From assembly GCA_030682495.1 (NCBI GenBank), contig JAUXOC010000057.1:1-64000 (forward strand): 64,000 bases of DNA, in the 5' to 3' direction. The translations under genes and the position numbers were made by a program. This DNA is from Alphaproteobacteria bacterium (GTDB lineage: Bacteria; Pseudomonadota; Alphaproteobacteria; Micavibrionales; UBA2020). Shown here piece after piece: positions 17,791-27,356 of this stretch (position 1 is its first letter; each line of letters starts with the position of its first letter). The notes beneath the pieces are model-generated. The model had not been told where the DNA came from, did not search any database, and was given only the letters and a program-made list of their open reading frames with translations.

Positions 17791-18882
17791 TTAATCGCCA
17801 AGACAAATACCGAGCAGCCGCGCCGTATGGACCAGCGCGCCCTTGGTATCCACGGCCTGATAGCTGGCAATCGCCTCTTCAATAGACACGTCGATGACGC
17901 TGCGGTTCGACCAGGCCACCATTCTGTCAAATTTACCCTGTTCGACCAGATCCACGGCATGCACGCCAAAGGCCGCCGCAAGGACGCGGTCGGACGGAAT
18001 AGGGGAAGAGCCGCGCTGTACGTGGCCGAGCACGGTGACGCGGGTTTCGCTGCCCGTTTTGGCGGCCAGTTTTTCACCCAGATAATGGCCGATACCGCCA
18101 TAGCGTTTCTCACCGCCATGGTGTTCAACCTGCAGCGCATCACCACTCGCCGTCTTGACCGCTTCGGACACAACGACGAGGGCGAAGTTGCGCCCCTCTT
18201 CTTCGCGCACGCGCCTGATCTTGTCGGCAATTTTGTCGAGGCTATAGGGAATTTCCGGGATCAAAATCACATCCGCACCACCGGCGATGCCGGTTGACAG
18301 CGCGATGTTGCCCGCATCGCGCCCCATCACTTCCAGCACCATCACGCGGTCGTGGCTGGCCGCCGTGGGCTGCAAACGATCCAGCGCTTCAGTTGCGACA
18401 TAGAGCGCGGTATCAAAGCCAACCGAGCTTTCGGTATTGCCGACATCGTTGTCGATGGTTTTAGGAATGCAGACGAGATTAAATTTTTTGCCGTTGTCGG
18501 ACAGTTTGCGCAAAATCGCCATGCTGCCATCGCCGCCGATACCGATCAGCGCCTCGATCCCCAGTTCATGCAGGCCGGAGACGATTTCGTCGGAGCGGTC
18601 TTTCAGCGTGCCGTCAGGCATCGGAAACTGGAACGGGTTGCCCTTGTTGGTCGTACCCAAAATCGTACCGCCAAGACGCATCACGGTCGTATCGAACATC
18701 GCCTTGGTCAACATCTTGTAGCGCATCGGGCGGTCGATCAGCCCGGCAGTGCCATCTTCAAGGCCGATAATTTCCCAGCCCTTTTCTGTTGCGGCATGTA
18801 CCGCCGCGCGAATGGTCGCATTCAGACCCGCGCAATCGCCGCCGCTGGTCAGGATACCGATGCGTTTCTTTTTTGTAGACAT
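17791..18882 (-). CDS. pfkA: 6-phosphofructokinase, group III (mixed) type, probably ATP-dependent
   Basis: Phosphorylates fructose 6-phosphate in glycolysis. The 363-residue enzyme shows ILTSGGDCAGLNATIR, IGIGGDGSMA and IPKTIDNDV, plus VMGRDAGN. The Gly after GGD (position 104 in E. coli numbering) indicates ATP as phosphoryl donor, because PPi enzymes have Asp there. The Lys in PKTIDND (position 124) is shared with PPi-type and actinobacterial ATP enzymes, so it belongs to the group III/mixed clade. The start is at 18882 (MSTKKKR) with GGGAGAG just upstream; the longer frame to 18909 lacks support. A small hairpin with a U-run lies 36 bases upstream. Confidence 0.92.
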   Translation of the reverse strand: MSTKKKRIGILTSGGDCAGLNATIRAAVHAATEKGWEIIGLEDGTAGLIDRPMRYKMLTKAMFDTTVMRLGGTILGTTNKGNPFQFPMPDGTLKDRSDEIVSGLHELGIEALIGIGGDGSMAILRKLSDNGKKFNLVCIPKTIDNDVGNTESSVGFDTALYVATEALDRLQPTAASHDRVMVLEVMGRDAGNIALSTGIAGGADVILIPEIPYSLDKIADKIRRVREEEGRNFALVVVSEAVKTASGDALQVEHHGGEKRYGGIGHYLGEKLAAKTGSETRVTVLGHVQRGSSPIPSDRVLAAAFGVHAVDLVEQGKFDRMVAWSNRSVIDVSIEEAIASYQAVDTKGALVHTARLLGICLGD

Positions 18883-18917
18883 AATTCTCTCCCTCTGCCG
18901 TGCCGCCACTTATAAAA

Positions 18918-18935
18918 ACCCGCCTGATGGCGGGT
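18918..18935 (-). terminator. Short intrinsic terminator upstream of pfkA
   Basis: A 7-bp stem ACCCGCC/GGCGGGT with a TGAT loop, followed on the minus strand by TTTTTATAAG. It would stop read-through from the hdaA operon (minus strand, ending at 19314) before pfkA. It could alternatively act as an attenuator in a pfkA leader if the promoter lies further upstream. Confidence 0.65.
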
Positions 18936-19077
18936 CTTGCCGTTGAACCAGGTGCCTAAAAGTGCCTCTGTCTGCGGTGAAATGCAATACACAAATAAAG
19001 CACTTAAAAAACCACGCTTTTCCTGATAAAATGTTTCACCAAAACCAAGGATACCCACAGAGGGGCGCAAAGCCACC

Positions 19078-19284
19078 ATGCTGCCTGAAGAACAAGACGA
19101 ACTCGAGCGCATGCTCGAACAGCTGAAAACAGAGCACCGCGACCTCGACGTCGTGATCCAGCAGATGACGGAAAGCGTACCTGTGGACTTTCTGCGCCTC
19201 CAGCGCCTCAAAAAACGCAAATTATTCCTCAAAGATTCGATCCTCAAAATCGAAAGCATGCTGGTGCCGGATATTATTGCTTAA
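19078..19284 (+). CDS. YdcH-like DUF465 small coiled-coil protein
   Basis: A 68-residue, highly charged helical protein (EEQDELERMLEQLKTEHRDL; LQRLKKRKLFLKDSI). The pattern of an N-terminal acidic helix, 'H-x-LD-x-x-I', and a C-terminal 'LK-x-KL-x-LKD-x-I' helix is that of the DUF465/YdcH family, common in proteobacteria and of unknown function. It sits between the convergent hdaA operon and the divergent pfkA. An AGGGG 11 bases upstream supports the start. Confidence 0.8.
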   Translation: MLPEEQDELERMLEQLKTEHRDLDVVIQQMTESVPVDFLRLQRLKKRKLFLKDSILKIESMLVPDIIA

Positions 19285-19313
19285 TTCTGGAAACGCCCAT
19301 CCCCCGACGCCGT

Positions 19314-19982
19314 CTACGCGGCACTAAACAAATCACGTACAAGCGGCACGGTCACTTTACGTTTCTCGGCAAGTGCCTTGCGGTCGATGGCCTCTACGAT
19401 ATCGCCCATTGCAGCAAAGGACCGCTCCAGCCGCGGCAGCAAAAACTCCACGACTTCTTGCGGTACAAAAATTTGCCGGTCTGAAAAGAGCTTGGTCAAA
19501 ACCACTGCCATCAATTGGTCGTCGGGCGAGCCCACCGCAACAACAGGCGCGGCGAGCAGGCGTGATTCCAGATCGCGCAGCACAAAGCGCCATTGGCGCG
19601 GCGGCGTTTCGGCAGCGGCAAGGAGATGCCCGCCGCGTTCTTTTTGAATGTTATAGAGATGTAAAAGCGTTTCTTCACGCGCGGCATCACCGATAAAGCT
19701 TTCGATGTCGTCCAGCACCACGGCGTCCGGCAAGGCCTCCGGTGCTGCGGCATCATAGAGCGCCGCGCCGGTTTCGTTTTGCCAGACCTTCAGCAGATGC
19801 GTCTTGCCGCAGCCGCGCGGACCGTGAATGACCAAAAGCGGCGCGGGCCAGTCCGGATATTTATCCAGCCAGGCCACGGCATCCTGATTGGATTGCGACA
19901 CCCAGAAATCGTCGCGCGCAAAAGCCGTGCGGTGGCCGAGGTCGAACGGAAGTTGCTGCGGTTTTTTTTGTTCGGGCGTCAT
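19314..19982 (-). CDS. hdaA: HdaA-like regulatory inactivator of DnaA
   Basis: A 222-residue DnaA-related AAA+ protein. With the DNA-loaded beta clamp it stimulates hydrolysis of DnaA-bound ATP and prevents over-initiation. The clamp-binding motif QLPFDL is at residues 10-15, Walker A is HGPRGCGKTHLL, and the Walker B-like segment is AVVLDDIESF. A sensor-type helical region follows (ESRLLAAPVVAVGSPDD, then ERSFAAMGDIVEAIDRKAL). It lacks the DnaA domain IV DNA-binding helices, as expected. It is the last gene of an operon: the PerM-like gene ends 8 bases upstream, the arrangement seen in many alphaproteobacteria. Confidence 0.88.
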   Translation of the reverse strand: MTPEQKKPQQLPFDLGHRTAFARDDFWVSQSNQDAVAWLDKYPDWPAPLLVIHGPRGCGKTHLLKVWQNETGAALYDAAAPEALPDAVVLDDIESFIGDAAREETLLHLYNIQKERGGHLLAAAETPPRQWRFVLRDLESRLLAAPVVAVGSPDDQLMAVVLTKLFSDRQIFVPQEVVEFLLPRLERSFAAMGDIVEAIDRKALAEKRKVTVPLVRDLFSAA

Positions 19983-19990
19983 CTCTCCGC

Positions 19991-21130
19991 TCAGCCTTTC
20001 GCGGCGATTTTGCGTTTTGGCGGCGCATCGTCATGGTAATAGCTGCTTTGCAGGTACTGCGCGATACCGAAGCGGATCAGCACCGCCGAAACCGCCGCGA
20101 CCGGCACGGCGATCATCACACCTGTAAAGCCCAGCAGCGCGCCCCCCGCCATCAGCGCGAATAAAATCCACAGGGCATGCAGGCCGATTTTATCGCCCAC
20201 CAGCTTGGGCGTCAGGACATTGCCTTCCAGCAGCTGTCCGATACCGAAGATCGCCGCAATCAAAATAAGCTTCTGCGTATCACCATCAAACTGGAACCAG
20301 CAGACCAACATGCCCGTCGCAAACCCGACCAGCGTGCCGACATAGGGAATAAAAGACAGAATGCCCGCGGCAAAACCGATAAAGAATCCGAAATTCAAAC
20401 CTGCGACAGACAGCGCAATCGCATAGATTAAACCCAGCACCAGGCAAACCATGGCCTGCCCCCGCACGAAGCCGCCGAGCGCGGAGTCCATCTGCCGCAA
20501 AAGGCCACGGATCGTCTCGGCATGGCGGCGCGGCAGCCAGTTATCAACCTTTCCGACCATCACCGGCCAATCGCGCAGCATATAAAAAGACACCACCGGC
20601 GCAATCAGCAGGATCGACAGAATGTCAAAGAGCGCAACGCCGCCATCCCATATTTTTTTCAGCGCGCCCGTCGCCCATGACAGCGCCGCAGTGGCCACGC
20701 CGCCCGCCTGCTGCTGGATTTTTTCCGGCGGCGTCGACAGTATTTGCGTTTGCAGCTTTTCGATCCACGGCGCGCTCAATTCGCGCAGCTTGGCGATATA
20801 GGCAGGCACTGTTTCGGCAAAAGCGATAAACTGCCCCTGCAAAACCGGAAAGGTCAGCATCGCCGCCAGCACGAACAAGGCCGCAAAACAAAGCAGCACC
20901 ACAGATGTCGCCAAGGCGCGCCCCATCCCCGCGTGCTCCAGCCGCCGCGTCACGGGGTCAAGGAAATAAGCCACCGCCATACCGATGATAAAGGGCAGCA
21001 AAACGCCCTTGAGCACCCAGAGGAGCAAGAAGGTTATCGCCAGCGCGCCGGCCCAAAACCATAAATGTCTTTGCAATACCGCAATCGTGGGGGGCGGGAC
21101 ATCGTTCTTGATCTTCACGTCAGTCGTCAT
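19991..21130 (-). CDS. AI-2E family transporter (PerM-like)
   Basis: A 379-residue polytopic inner-membrane protein of the AI-2 exporter/PerM family. Paired N-terminal helices (HLWFWAGALAITFLLLWVL and GVLLPFIIGMAVAYFLDPV) lead to the family motif YFLDPVTRRLEHAGMGRALA. A long amphipathic segment follows, then several C-terminal helices (VCLVLGLIYAIALSVAGLNF, FFIGFAAGILSFIPYVGTLV, WILFALMAGGALLGFTGVMI). The real substrate is unknown in most species; the name reflects family membership only. It is co-transcribed with the DUF2066-like gene (33 bases before) and hdaA (8 bases after). Confidence 0.85.
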   Translation of the reverse strand: MTTDVKIKNDVPPPTIAVLQRHLWFWAGALAITFLLLWVLKGVLLPFIIGMAVAYFLDPVTRRLEHAGMGRALATSVVLLCFAALFVLAAMLTFPVLQGQFIAFAETVPAYIAKLRELSAPWIEKLQTQILSTPPEKIQQQAGGVATAALSWATGALKKIWDGGVALFDILSILLIAPVVSFYMLRDWPVMVGKVDNWLPRRHAETIRGLLRQMDSALGGFVRGQAMVCLVLGLIYAIALSVAGLNFGFFIGFAAGILSFIPYVGTLVGFATGMLVCWFQFDGDTQKLILIAAIFGIGQLLEGNVLTPKLVGDKIGLHALWILFALMAGGALLGFTGVMIAVPVAAVSAVLIRFGIAQYLQSSYYHDDAPPKRKIAAKG

Positions 21131-21162
21131 CGGAAAGTCTCTCCAGCTTGCGCGCCAAAAAA

Positions 21163-22674
21163 TCAGGGATAAAGACGAAGATCGTAGACCGGCGTGCCGT
21201 AAGCCGTGGTGACTTCACGCGACGGCGTCATCACAATACCCTGCGCCGCCAGTGCATTTTGCAAGACCGGCACGCTGCCGTCATAACGCATGACAAAGCG
21301 CGCCGTATTGCGCGAGAGGGAGCGGATATCGATGCGCACCGGCGGTGACATCGCCGACAAACGGCGCTGCACATTCATCCAGGCATTGAAATCACTGAAG
21401 CTAAGCATCGCCTCAACCTCCTGCCCTGACAACGAACCATAGGCCGCAGCAGCAGGCGTGCCTGCATCCGCCATGCCGCTTTCATAGGGCTGTGCGCTGG
21501 TGACCAGCGACGGACGGCTCGCCACCTGTTGCGGCACGGGCTGTGCGCCGACAACACTGCGGCTGATATTTTCGACCGCGCCGCCAGCAGTCGGCGCAGG
21601 GCGCTGCAAATAGGCCAGCACGTCATACATCGCCTGCTGCCATGCCGCGCTGTCGGGTTTGTCACCCGCATAGGGCGTCAGGGCATGACGGCGGTTCAGC
21701 TTGCCGTTTTCGTAGAAATAAAGATCGATACTCATATGCGCACCGGATTTATTGGCAACAGCCAAGACAACCTGCGCCACGCCATAGTTGGCGCGCAGCT
21801 TTTCCAGCGTACCGTAATCACCCGACCAGACCGCATTGGACGACCCCGCCGATATATCAGCAATATCACCAAGGGGGATCACGATCTTGTTCAAAAACTG
21901 GCTGCTGATGCCCGACCCGCTGCCCGGCATGCGCTGCCATGTCTGGCGCCACGGGTTCGGATCTTCCCACAATACCGTCTGGCCGCCCATGTTTTCGTAA
22001 TAGGGCAACAGCAAGGCCGGCCCCGCCACACGCGGCGCGGTATTGGCAGGGGGTGTCGTGGCCATTGACGGGCGCAATGTATCGCCCGATGCCGAATAGG
22101 GCACACCGGTCATGTCGTCTTGACCGCCGCCGATAACGAGCGTTTCCGTACCCGGCTGTACCGCTGCGTCACCCGACATTTGCCGCCATGTCGGTGTCAC
22201 CGGCTGGCTGGCCACGTCACGGGGCGCGTAGGGAATGTTTATGTAATTGCGGACACTCTCGCGGAAACGAACGGTAAACTTGGCGACATAGCGCGTGGCG
22301 GAGAGCTGTTCCCCCACGATTTCAAAATCCTGTACCAGCGTGGCGATGGTTCTGTCGTCCGGCATTCTAAAATTTGCATAAGCACCCGGGGTCAGATGCC
22401 GCTGTGCCAGTTTACGAAAGGCCTGACTCCGTGCCTCGGCTATGGCCTGCTCCCGCGCCAGAACGGCGTTGTCTGCGGTGCGGTCAATCATCACGTCATC
22501 GACCACAAGGTTGGCATCCTCGCGCTGCACAGCGCCCGGTGTCGGCAGCGGTGTCAGCTGCGCGGGGGCGCCCTTTATCAGACGTTCCTGCGCCCCTGCC
22601 ACTGGCGAAAAAGCCATGACAATCAATATTGTAGTAAAAAAAATGAAAGTTTTAGGCGATTTTGAGAGAAACAT
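21163..22674 (-). CDS. Exported DUF2066-like protein
   Basis: A 503-residue secreted or periplasmic protein with a signal peptide (FIFFTTILIVMAFSPVAGAQ). The N-terminal domain, LVVDDVMIDRTADNAVLARE followed by QAIAEARSQAFRKLAQR, matches the start of DUF2066 proteins. The middle is low in recognisable motifs. The C-terminus (DFNAWMNVQRRLSAMSPPVR, then VRIDIRSLSRNTARFVMRYD) resembles a small alpha/beta module. It begins the operon with the PerM-like transporter and hdaA. The start at 22674 (MFLSKSPK, preceded by GCGGAAG) gives a proper signal peptide; the longer frame to 22815 runs through non-coding-looking sequence. Function unknown. Confidence 0.7.
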   Translation of the reverse strand: MFLSKSPKTFIFFTTILIVMAFSPVAGAQERLIKGAPAQLTPLPTPGAVQREDANLVVDDVMIDRTADNAVLAREQAIAEARSQAFRKLAQRHLTPGAYANFRMPDDRTIATLVQDFEIVGEQLSATRYVAKFTVRFRESVRNYINIPYAPRDVASQPVTPTWRQMSGDAAVQPGTETLVIGGGQDDMTGVPYSASGDTLRPSMATTPPANTAPRVAGPALLLPYYENMGGQTVLWEDPNPWRQTWQRMPGSGSGISSQFLNKIVIPLGDIADISAGSSNAVWSGDYGTLEKLRANYGVAQVVLAVANKSGAHMSIDLYFYENGKLNRRHALTPYAGDKPDSAAWQQAMYDVLAYLQRPAPTAGGAVENISRSVVGAQPVPQQVASRPSLVTSAQPYESGMADAGTPAAAAYGSLSGQEVEAMLSFSDFNAWMNVQRRLSAMSPPVRIDIRSLSRNTARFVMRYDGSVPVLQNALAAQGIVMTPSREVTTAYGTPVYDLRLYP

Positions 22675-23025
22675 GGGGCTTCCGCAGTGAAAAGAAACAG
22701 GGGCGAATGACTGCTTCACCTTACCCCCCGATTGAAAAAAAATCCAGATATTCCATAGATTAAAACACAAAAAGATCAAGTGTTCACGCAACTGTATGTT
22801 GCTCCGGCCGCGCAAGCTGGCTATGCTGACGGGAGAGACAGCTTTGCATGAATATCAACAAGATATTAATGATTTCATGCAAGGATAGGCTTTAGGACAT
22901 GTTTCTGCTGCCCGACCTTGGGCGCACATGGCCAAACCGGCGACAACCGGTTTCTGACTTGAGGAAAAATCTGAACTATCTCTACTTGCTCTTTCTTTTT
23001 TCTGTCTCATCCAACGGGGGGATTT
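22675..23025. other. Divergent intergenic region with a nested inverted repeat
   Basis: 351 bases without a gene between the DUF2066-like operon and the hybrid kinase; it must hold both promoters. It contains a perfect 9-bp inverted repeat TTGCATGAA (22844-22852) / TTCATGCAA (22874-22882) with a second small repeat ATATC/GATAT inside it. I see no ORF with a ribosome-binding site. Confidence 0.6.
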
Positions 23026-26000
23026 TTGGGGAGACGCTGTCCTGATTTTCTGTGCCGCCACAGCACGACCCGCTTTATGGCGATGGTCGCATTGCTTTTT
23101 GCTGCCGGGATTTTTGCTGCCAGCCTGATTTTTGCCCTGCCCGCCGCTGCACAGCAAAAGCGGGCGCAGCCGGTGACTGTCGCTGTCAGCTCCCCGCCCG
23201 CACCGCAAGTCGCCGTTGGCCCCGCGCCAATCCCTGCGGCAATGAAGCCCATCTTTCTCTCCAGCAGCACGTCCCTCTACGACGTGGTACAGCATATCCA
23301 ACTGTTTGAAGGTCCGCGCGAACAGGTCTCCCTGAGCCAGATCATCCCCCAGTTCAGAAACGGTCAGGGCAAGCGTCAGGAAGAAGGCCCCATCCTTATC
23401 GGCCAGTCCGGCAATGCCTATTGGCTGGTCTTCAGTGTCTATAACCGCAGCCAGAGCCGCAGCCTCTGGATGCTCGACTTTGGCAGCCGGATGACCGGCA
23501 GCGCGGGGGCGGTCGACCGCATCGCCGTTTACAGCGACCTCAGCCCCGACCAGCCGTTGATGCGCGATGGACGCCTGACCGACAACAAACTTCACATCAG
23601 CGGCCAGAAACGCAACGCCCTGCCCGTCAGTTTTGAACCCGGACAAGGCCGCATCATCGGCATTTATATAGAGCCCACGCGCGGCCTGCCGCTGAGCCTC
23701 GACATCAAAATGCGCGAGCAGGCAGAATTCGCCGCGGTTTTTGACAAGCGGGAGATGGAAGAGAACATCCTCTTCGTGGCCGCCCTTCTGGTCTTCGGCA
23801 TGTATCTGATTTTCTGGAGCAACTATCGCCGCCAGATCCCGCTGCTGCTCGGCGGCTATGTGCTGGTGCATTACACCATTTTTGCCGCCACCGACAGCAT
23901 CGCGCCGTCGGGCAACAGCACCGAAATCCAGTATATAGATCTTCTTTATGCGGCGGCGGCTTTCCTCTCGCTCGCGCTGACCCGCCATGTTCTGGCCGTC
24001 GGTGAAAAGCGAGGCGGCCACAAAGTGCTCATCACCGCCATCGCAAAAGGGGCCGTGGTTTTGCTGGCGCTTGCCGCCATCGCCATCGGCCGCGGCTTTG
24101 GACTGACCGACATCCTGCTGCTGCGAGTGATACCTATGCTGGTCTGCGGCATTATTATCGCCCTTGGCATCATGACCGTTTTGCGGAGCGAACGCCCGCA
24201 GTCCCTGCCCTATACGCTGAGCTGGGCTTTGTTGATGGCAGGGATTGTCATGGCAGAGATCGCGGGCTTTGGCGGCGGTGTCCCGGGCGGCGCCAATGTT
24301 TACTGGCTGTGTTTTGTCGCGCATCTCGCCTTGCTGTCTTTCTCTTCGCTGCGCTTCCTGATTGTTTCCGAAAGCTTCCAGCGGCGCGAGCGCGAGGAAC
24401 AGCGCCGCAAACGCGAAGAAGAAAACGAAATCCGCAAGACCAAGGAATTGGCCGACCAGACCCGTCTGCTGGGCGTCATGCAGCGTGAAAAAGAGCTGAT
24501 GGCCGATTTGCGCAACCGCGAAGCCGAACGTATTCAGGCGCTGCGCCATGCCAAAGAAGTCGCCGATAATGCCAACAAGGCGAAATCGGACTTCCTTGCC
24601 GTCATGAGCCATGAAATCCGCACCCCCATGACCGGCATCATGGGGATGATCCGCCTGCTCCTCGATACCCGTCTTGACAAGCAGCAGGAAGAATACGCCC
24701 GCACCATTCAATACTCCGGCGATGCGCTGCTGACGCTGCTGAACGATATCCTCGACCTCTCCAAGGTCGAAGAAGGCAAGATGACCATCGAAAGCATCGA
24801 TTTCGACCTGCACAAGCTGGTCGAATCCGTCGCGATGCTGATGTCGGGACGCGCGGAAGAAAAGAAAATCGGCCTCAAGGTCGAAATCGACTCCGAAGCG
24901 CCGCAGATGCTGAAGGGAGATCCCACGCGCCTGCGCCAGATTTTCCTCAACCTTGTCGGCAACGCCATCAAGTTTACCGACGCCGGTTTTGTGACAATCT
25001 CGGTTCGCCTCTACGACAAGGAAGCGCAGCGCCCGCGCATCTACTTTGCCGTATCCGACACAGGTATCGGCATTTCCGACGATGCACAGAAAAAACTTTT
25101 CACGCCTTACGCGCAGGCAGATTCCAGCATTTCGCGCAATTTCGGCGGCACCGGTCTTGGCCTTGCCATTTGCAAGCGGCTGGTCGAAGCCATGGGCGGC
25201 ATGATACAAGTCGCCAGCAAAGCCGGACGCGGCACGACATTCTACTTTATTCTGTCGATGGATTACGGCGCCGAAGAAGCGCATCATCCGGCGGCCGGCA
25301 GCGCCGCGCAAAAACCCATTGTCCCCATGTCTGTGCTGGTCGTTGATGACAACATCATCAACCAGCGCGTGATTGCGGGGCTGCTGGAAAAAGACGGACA
25401 CGAGATGGTCACGGTCAGCGGCGCAGAGGGTGCCTATGCGCTTTTAAAAGAACGCAGCTTTGACGTCATCCTGATGGATATGGAGATGCCGGACATTGAC
25501 GGCGTTTCGGCAACCGAAACAATCCGCCGCCTGCCCGACCCGAAAATCGCGAATATCCCGATCATCGCCATGACGGCGAATACGCGCCCCGAAGACGTTG
25601 CGCGCTGCCGTGAAGCGGGCATGAATGATTTCGTCAGCAAACCCGTCAACCCCGACGAAATCCGCGGCAAGATCGCCCCGTTTGCCTCCAAGGATAAAAA
25701 CGCTACTGCCGCCGCGCCGCCTGCCCCTGCGCAGACGCCGCCAGCAGAGCCGGTGAATGCGCCACCCGCCCCGACAACCGCACCGCAAGAAGAAGCCGCC
25801 ACCGACGATGCCGCACTGGTCGAAGCCGCCGCCGCAAACGGTGAAATCACGCCGCCCGCCATCGAAGATTACGACCCGAACGAAGCCTTTCCCGATCCGG
25901 ATTCCTTGCCGCCCCATGATCCGAACGAGGCTTTCCCCGACCCGGATGCGGCGATGCCCGCCACCGCAGATTACGATCCGAACGAAGCCTTTCCCGATCC

Positions 26001-26439
26001 GGATGGTGACGCCGAGCGTGCTGCAGCAGCAGCCGCGCAAACCCCGCTGCCCACCGCCCCTGCGCCCGCTGAAGCTGCCGCAGCGCCGGCGGGGCCGAAA
26101 CTGTTTGACCCCGATATGCTGGGCAGCCTGAAGTCCAGCCTCGGCAAGGTGCAGATGGACGAGATGATGCAAGGCCTTTACGAGAAAACCGAAGAGCTGA
26201 TCGCCGATGCCGAAAAGGCCGCCGCCGAAGGCGATATTGCCGGTCTGGGCAGCCGCGGCCATGATATCAAGGGCATGACAGCGAATTTCGGCATGACCGA
26301 AATCAGCGCCATCGCCGGCAGGCTGGAGCGGCAGGCCAAGGAAAATTTCCCGCTCGAAACGCTCGCCGATATTGTCGCAAAACTGCGCCCCGTGTATCAG
26401 GATACACGCTTGCAGCTTGACGTTTTCATGCAGGAATAA
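23026..26439 (+). CDS. Hybrid sensor histidine kinase: 7TM-DISM sensor, HisKA-HATPase, receiver and Hpt
   Basis: A 1137-residue phosphorelay protein. An N-terminal signal segment ([20 protein letters not shown]) is followed by an extracytoplasmic DISMED2-like domain (residues about 80-235) and a block of seven helices (about 245-445), the 7TMR-DISM layout. A coiled coil leads to HisKA with H529 in SHEIRTPM, then HATPase_c (N-box [12 protein letters not shown]1 DTGIGIS, G2 GGTGLGLAI). The receiver is residues 768-885 with acceptor D818 ([11 protein letters not shown]), and the Hpt domain near 1040-1130 has H1079 in GHDIKGM. A Pro/Ala-rich linker with three [10 protein letters not shown] repeats separates receiver and Hpt. 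The start is a TTG; an ATG at 23077 (MAMVALLF) is an alternative. The output regulator is not adjacent. Confidence 0.88.
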   Translation: MGRRCPDFLCRHSTTRFMAMVALLFAAGIFAASLIFALPAAAQQKRAQPVTVAVSSPPAPQVAVGPAPIPAAMKPIFLSSSTSLYDVVQHIQLFEGPREQVSLSQIIPQFRNGQGKRQEEGPILIGQSGNAYWLVFSVYNRSQSRSLWMLDFGSRMTGSAGAVDRIAVYSDLSPDQPLMRDGRLTDNKLHISGQKRNALPVSFEPGQGRIIGIYIEPTRGLPLSLDIKMREQAEFAAVFDKREMEENILFVAALLVFGMYLIFWSNYRRQIPLLLGGYVLVHYTIFAATDSIAPSGNSTEIQYIDLLYAAAAFLSLALTRHVLAVGEKRGGHKVLITAIAKGAVVLLALAAIAIGRGFGLTDILLLRVIPMLVCGIIIALGIMTVLRSERPQSLPYTLSWALLMAGIVMAEIAGFGGGVPGGANVYWLCFVAHLALLSFSSLRFLIVSESFQRREREEQRRKREEENEIRKTKELADQTRLLGVMQREKELMADLRNREAERIQALRHAKEVADNANKAKSDFLAVMSHEIRTPMTGIMGMIRLLLDTRLDKQQEEYARTIQYSGDALLTLLNDILDLSKVEEGKMTIESIDFDLHKLVESVAMLMSGRAEEKKIGLKVEIDSEAPQMLKGDPTRLRQIFLNLVGNAIKFTDAGFVTISVRLYDKEAQRPRIYFAVSDTGIGISDDAQKKLFTPYAQADSSISRNFGGTGLGLAICKRLVEAMGGMIQVASKAGRGTTFYFILSMDYGAEEAHHPAAGSAAQKPIVPMSVLVVDDNIINQRVIAGLLEKDGHEMVTVSGAEGAYALLKERSFDVILMDMEMPDIDGVSATETIRRLPDPKIANIPIIAMTANTRPEDVARCREAGMNDFVSKPVNPDEIRGKIAPFASKDKNATAAAPPAPAQTPPAEPVNAPPAPTTAPQEEAATDDAALVEAAAANGEITPPAIEDYDPNEAFPDPDSLPPHDPNEAFPDPDAAMPATADYDPNEAFPDPDGDAERAAAAAAQTPLPTAPAPAEAAAAPAGPKLFDPDMLGSLKSSLGKVQMDEMMQGLYEKTEELIADAEKAAAEGDIAGLGSRGHDIKGMTANFGMTEISAIAGRLERQAKENFPLETLADIVAKLRPVYQDTRLQLDVFMQE
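25873..26004 (+). repeat. Three [10 protein letters not shown] repeats in the kinase linker
   Basis: The ten-residue unit [10 protein letters not shown] occurs at residues 950-959, 965-974 and 984-993 (bases 25873-25902, 25918-25947 and 25975-26004). Copies 1 and 3 are nearly identical at the DNA level; copy 2 has several silent changes, so the repeat is not purely recent. It lies in a Pro/Ala-rich linker between the receiver and the Hpt domain. Confidence 0.95.
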
Positions 26440-26442
26440 AAA

Positions 26443-27198
26443 TCAGGGCTTGGCCTGAGAACTGCGCAGAGCAGCCCCCGCGATTGGCACCGGCGCGCAG
26501 GACGGGATAAATCCCAGCACCTCGCGAAAATCGCGCACCACTGCATCCGCACCGGCCAGACGCATGGATTTCTCTTTTTCAACCGCCACCGCGCCGCTGC
26601 CAAAACGCGGATCGAGGTAAGCGATCACGAAGGCACCCGCCGCGCGTCCGGCGACGATGCCCGGCTCGGTATCTTCGATAACAATCGTATTCTGCGTCGA
26701 TGATCCGTTCGCCCGCATGGCGTAAAGAAAGATGGCAGGATCGGGTTTTTTGCGCCCATCCACCAAATCAGGGCCGTAAAGGCGCGAGCCGAAATGATCG
26801 ATCAACCCCTCTTTTTCGAGCCCGAGGCGCGAACGGCCCGTGGGATTGCTGGAGCCGATACTGAGAATATCCCCCGCCGACGACAGCGCCTGCAAAACTT
26901 CCGGCACGCCCGGCACAACCGGCAGGCGTTCGCCGTAATAAATTTGCTGTTTAAGGTCTTCGTGCGCCAGCGTCAGGTCGGTAATTTCGGCAGGCGTGAA
27001 GCACATGCCCGCCGCATGGGCGATACCGGCGAATTTATCTTCGCAGCCAAGACCGGCAAACCGCTGGAAGACCTCCTCCGGCGACATGGCACAGCCGCGA
27101 TCCGCCGCCAGCTCGGCGGTGATGCGCGATACCTCGAATTCGGTATCGAAAATCGTACCGTCGAGGTCGAAAATAATGTGCCGCTGTTTATGCTGCAT
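26443..27198 (-). CDS. HAD-superfamily phosphatase, phosphoglycolate-phosphatase-like
   Basis: A 251-residue haloacid-dehalogenase hydrolase with all motifs: motif I IIFDLDGTIFDTE (nucleophile Asp), motif II SIGSSNP, motif III lysine around GRKKPDPAIFLYA and motif IV VIEDTEPGIVAG. The helical cap between motifs I and II is of the beta-phosphoglucomutase/Gph type. Substrate cannot be told from sequence; small phosphorylated metabolites are usual. It converges with the kinase gene, with 3 bases between the stop codons. Confidence 0.85.
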   Translation of the reverse strand: MQHKQRHIIFDLDGTIFDTEFEVSRITAELAADRGCAMSPEEVFQRFAGLGCEDKFAGIAHAAGMCFTPAEITDLTLAHEDLKQQIYYGERLPVVPGVPEVLQALSSAGDILSIGSSNPTGRSRLGLEKEGLIDHFGSRLYGPDLVDGRKKPDPAIFLYAMRANGSSTQNTIVIEDTEPGIVAGRAAGAFVIAYLDPRFGSGAVAVEKEKSMRLAGADAVVRDFREVLGFIPSCAPVPIAGAALRSSQAKP

Positions 27199-27303
27199 AA
27201 CAAGTATCCATGAAAGAGCTATTTCTTATTTTACCACGGACATAAAAGATGCGGGGGATTTAGCGCCAAGGGCTTGTTTTTCAAGATATTGAACGCCCGC
27301 ACG

Positions 27304-27339
27304 AAAAAACCCGCCGGCAAAGTGCACGGCGGGTTTTTT
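27304..27339 (-). terminator. Intrinsic terminator after ndk
   Basis: A perfect 13-bp stem AAAAAACCCGCCG / CGGCGGGTTTTTT with a 10-base loop, 18 bases past the ndk stop. On the minus strand the A-run reads as a six-U tract. Confidence 0.9.
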
Positions 27340-27356
27340 GCGGGAATCTACGGCGA

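Noticed and set aside
22855-25401. An 848-residue open frame on the minus strand
   Set aside because: Antisense to the hybrid histidine kinase. It is a by-product of GC-rich codon usage, with His/Arg/Gln-rich composition and no motif.
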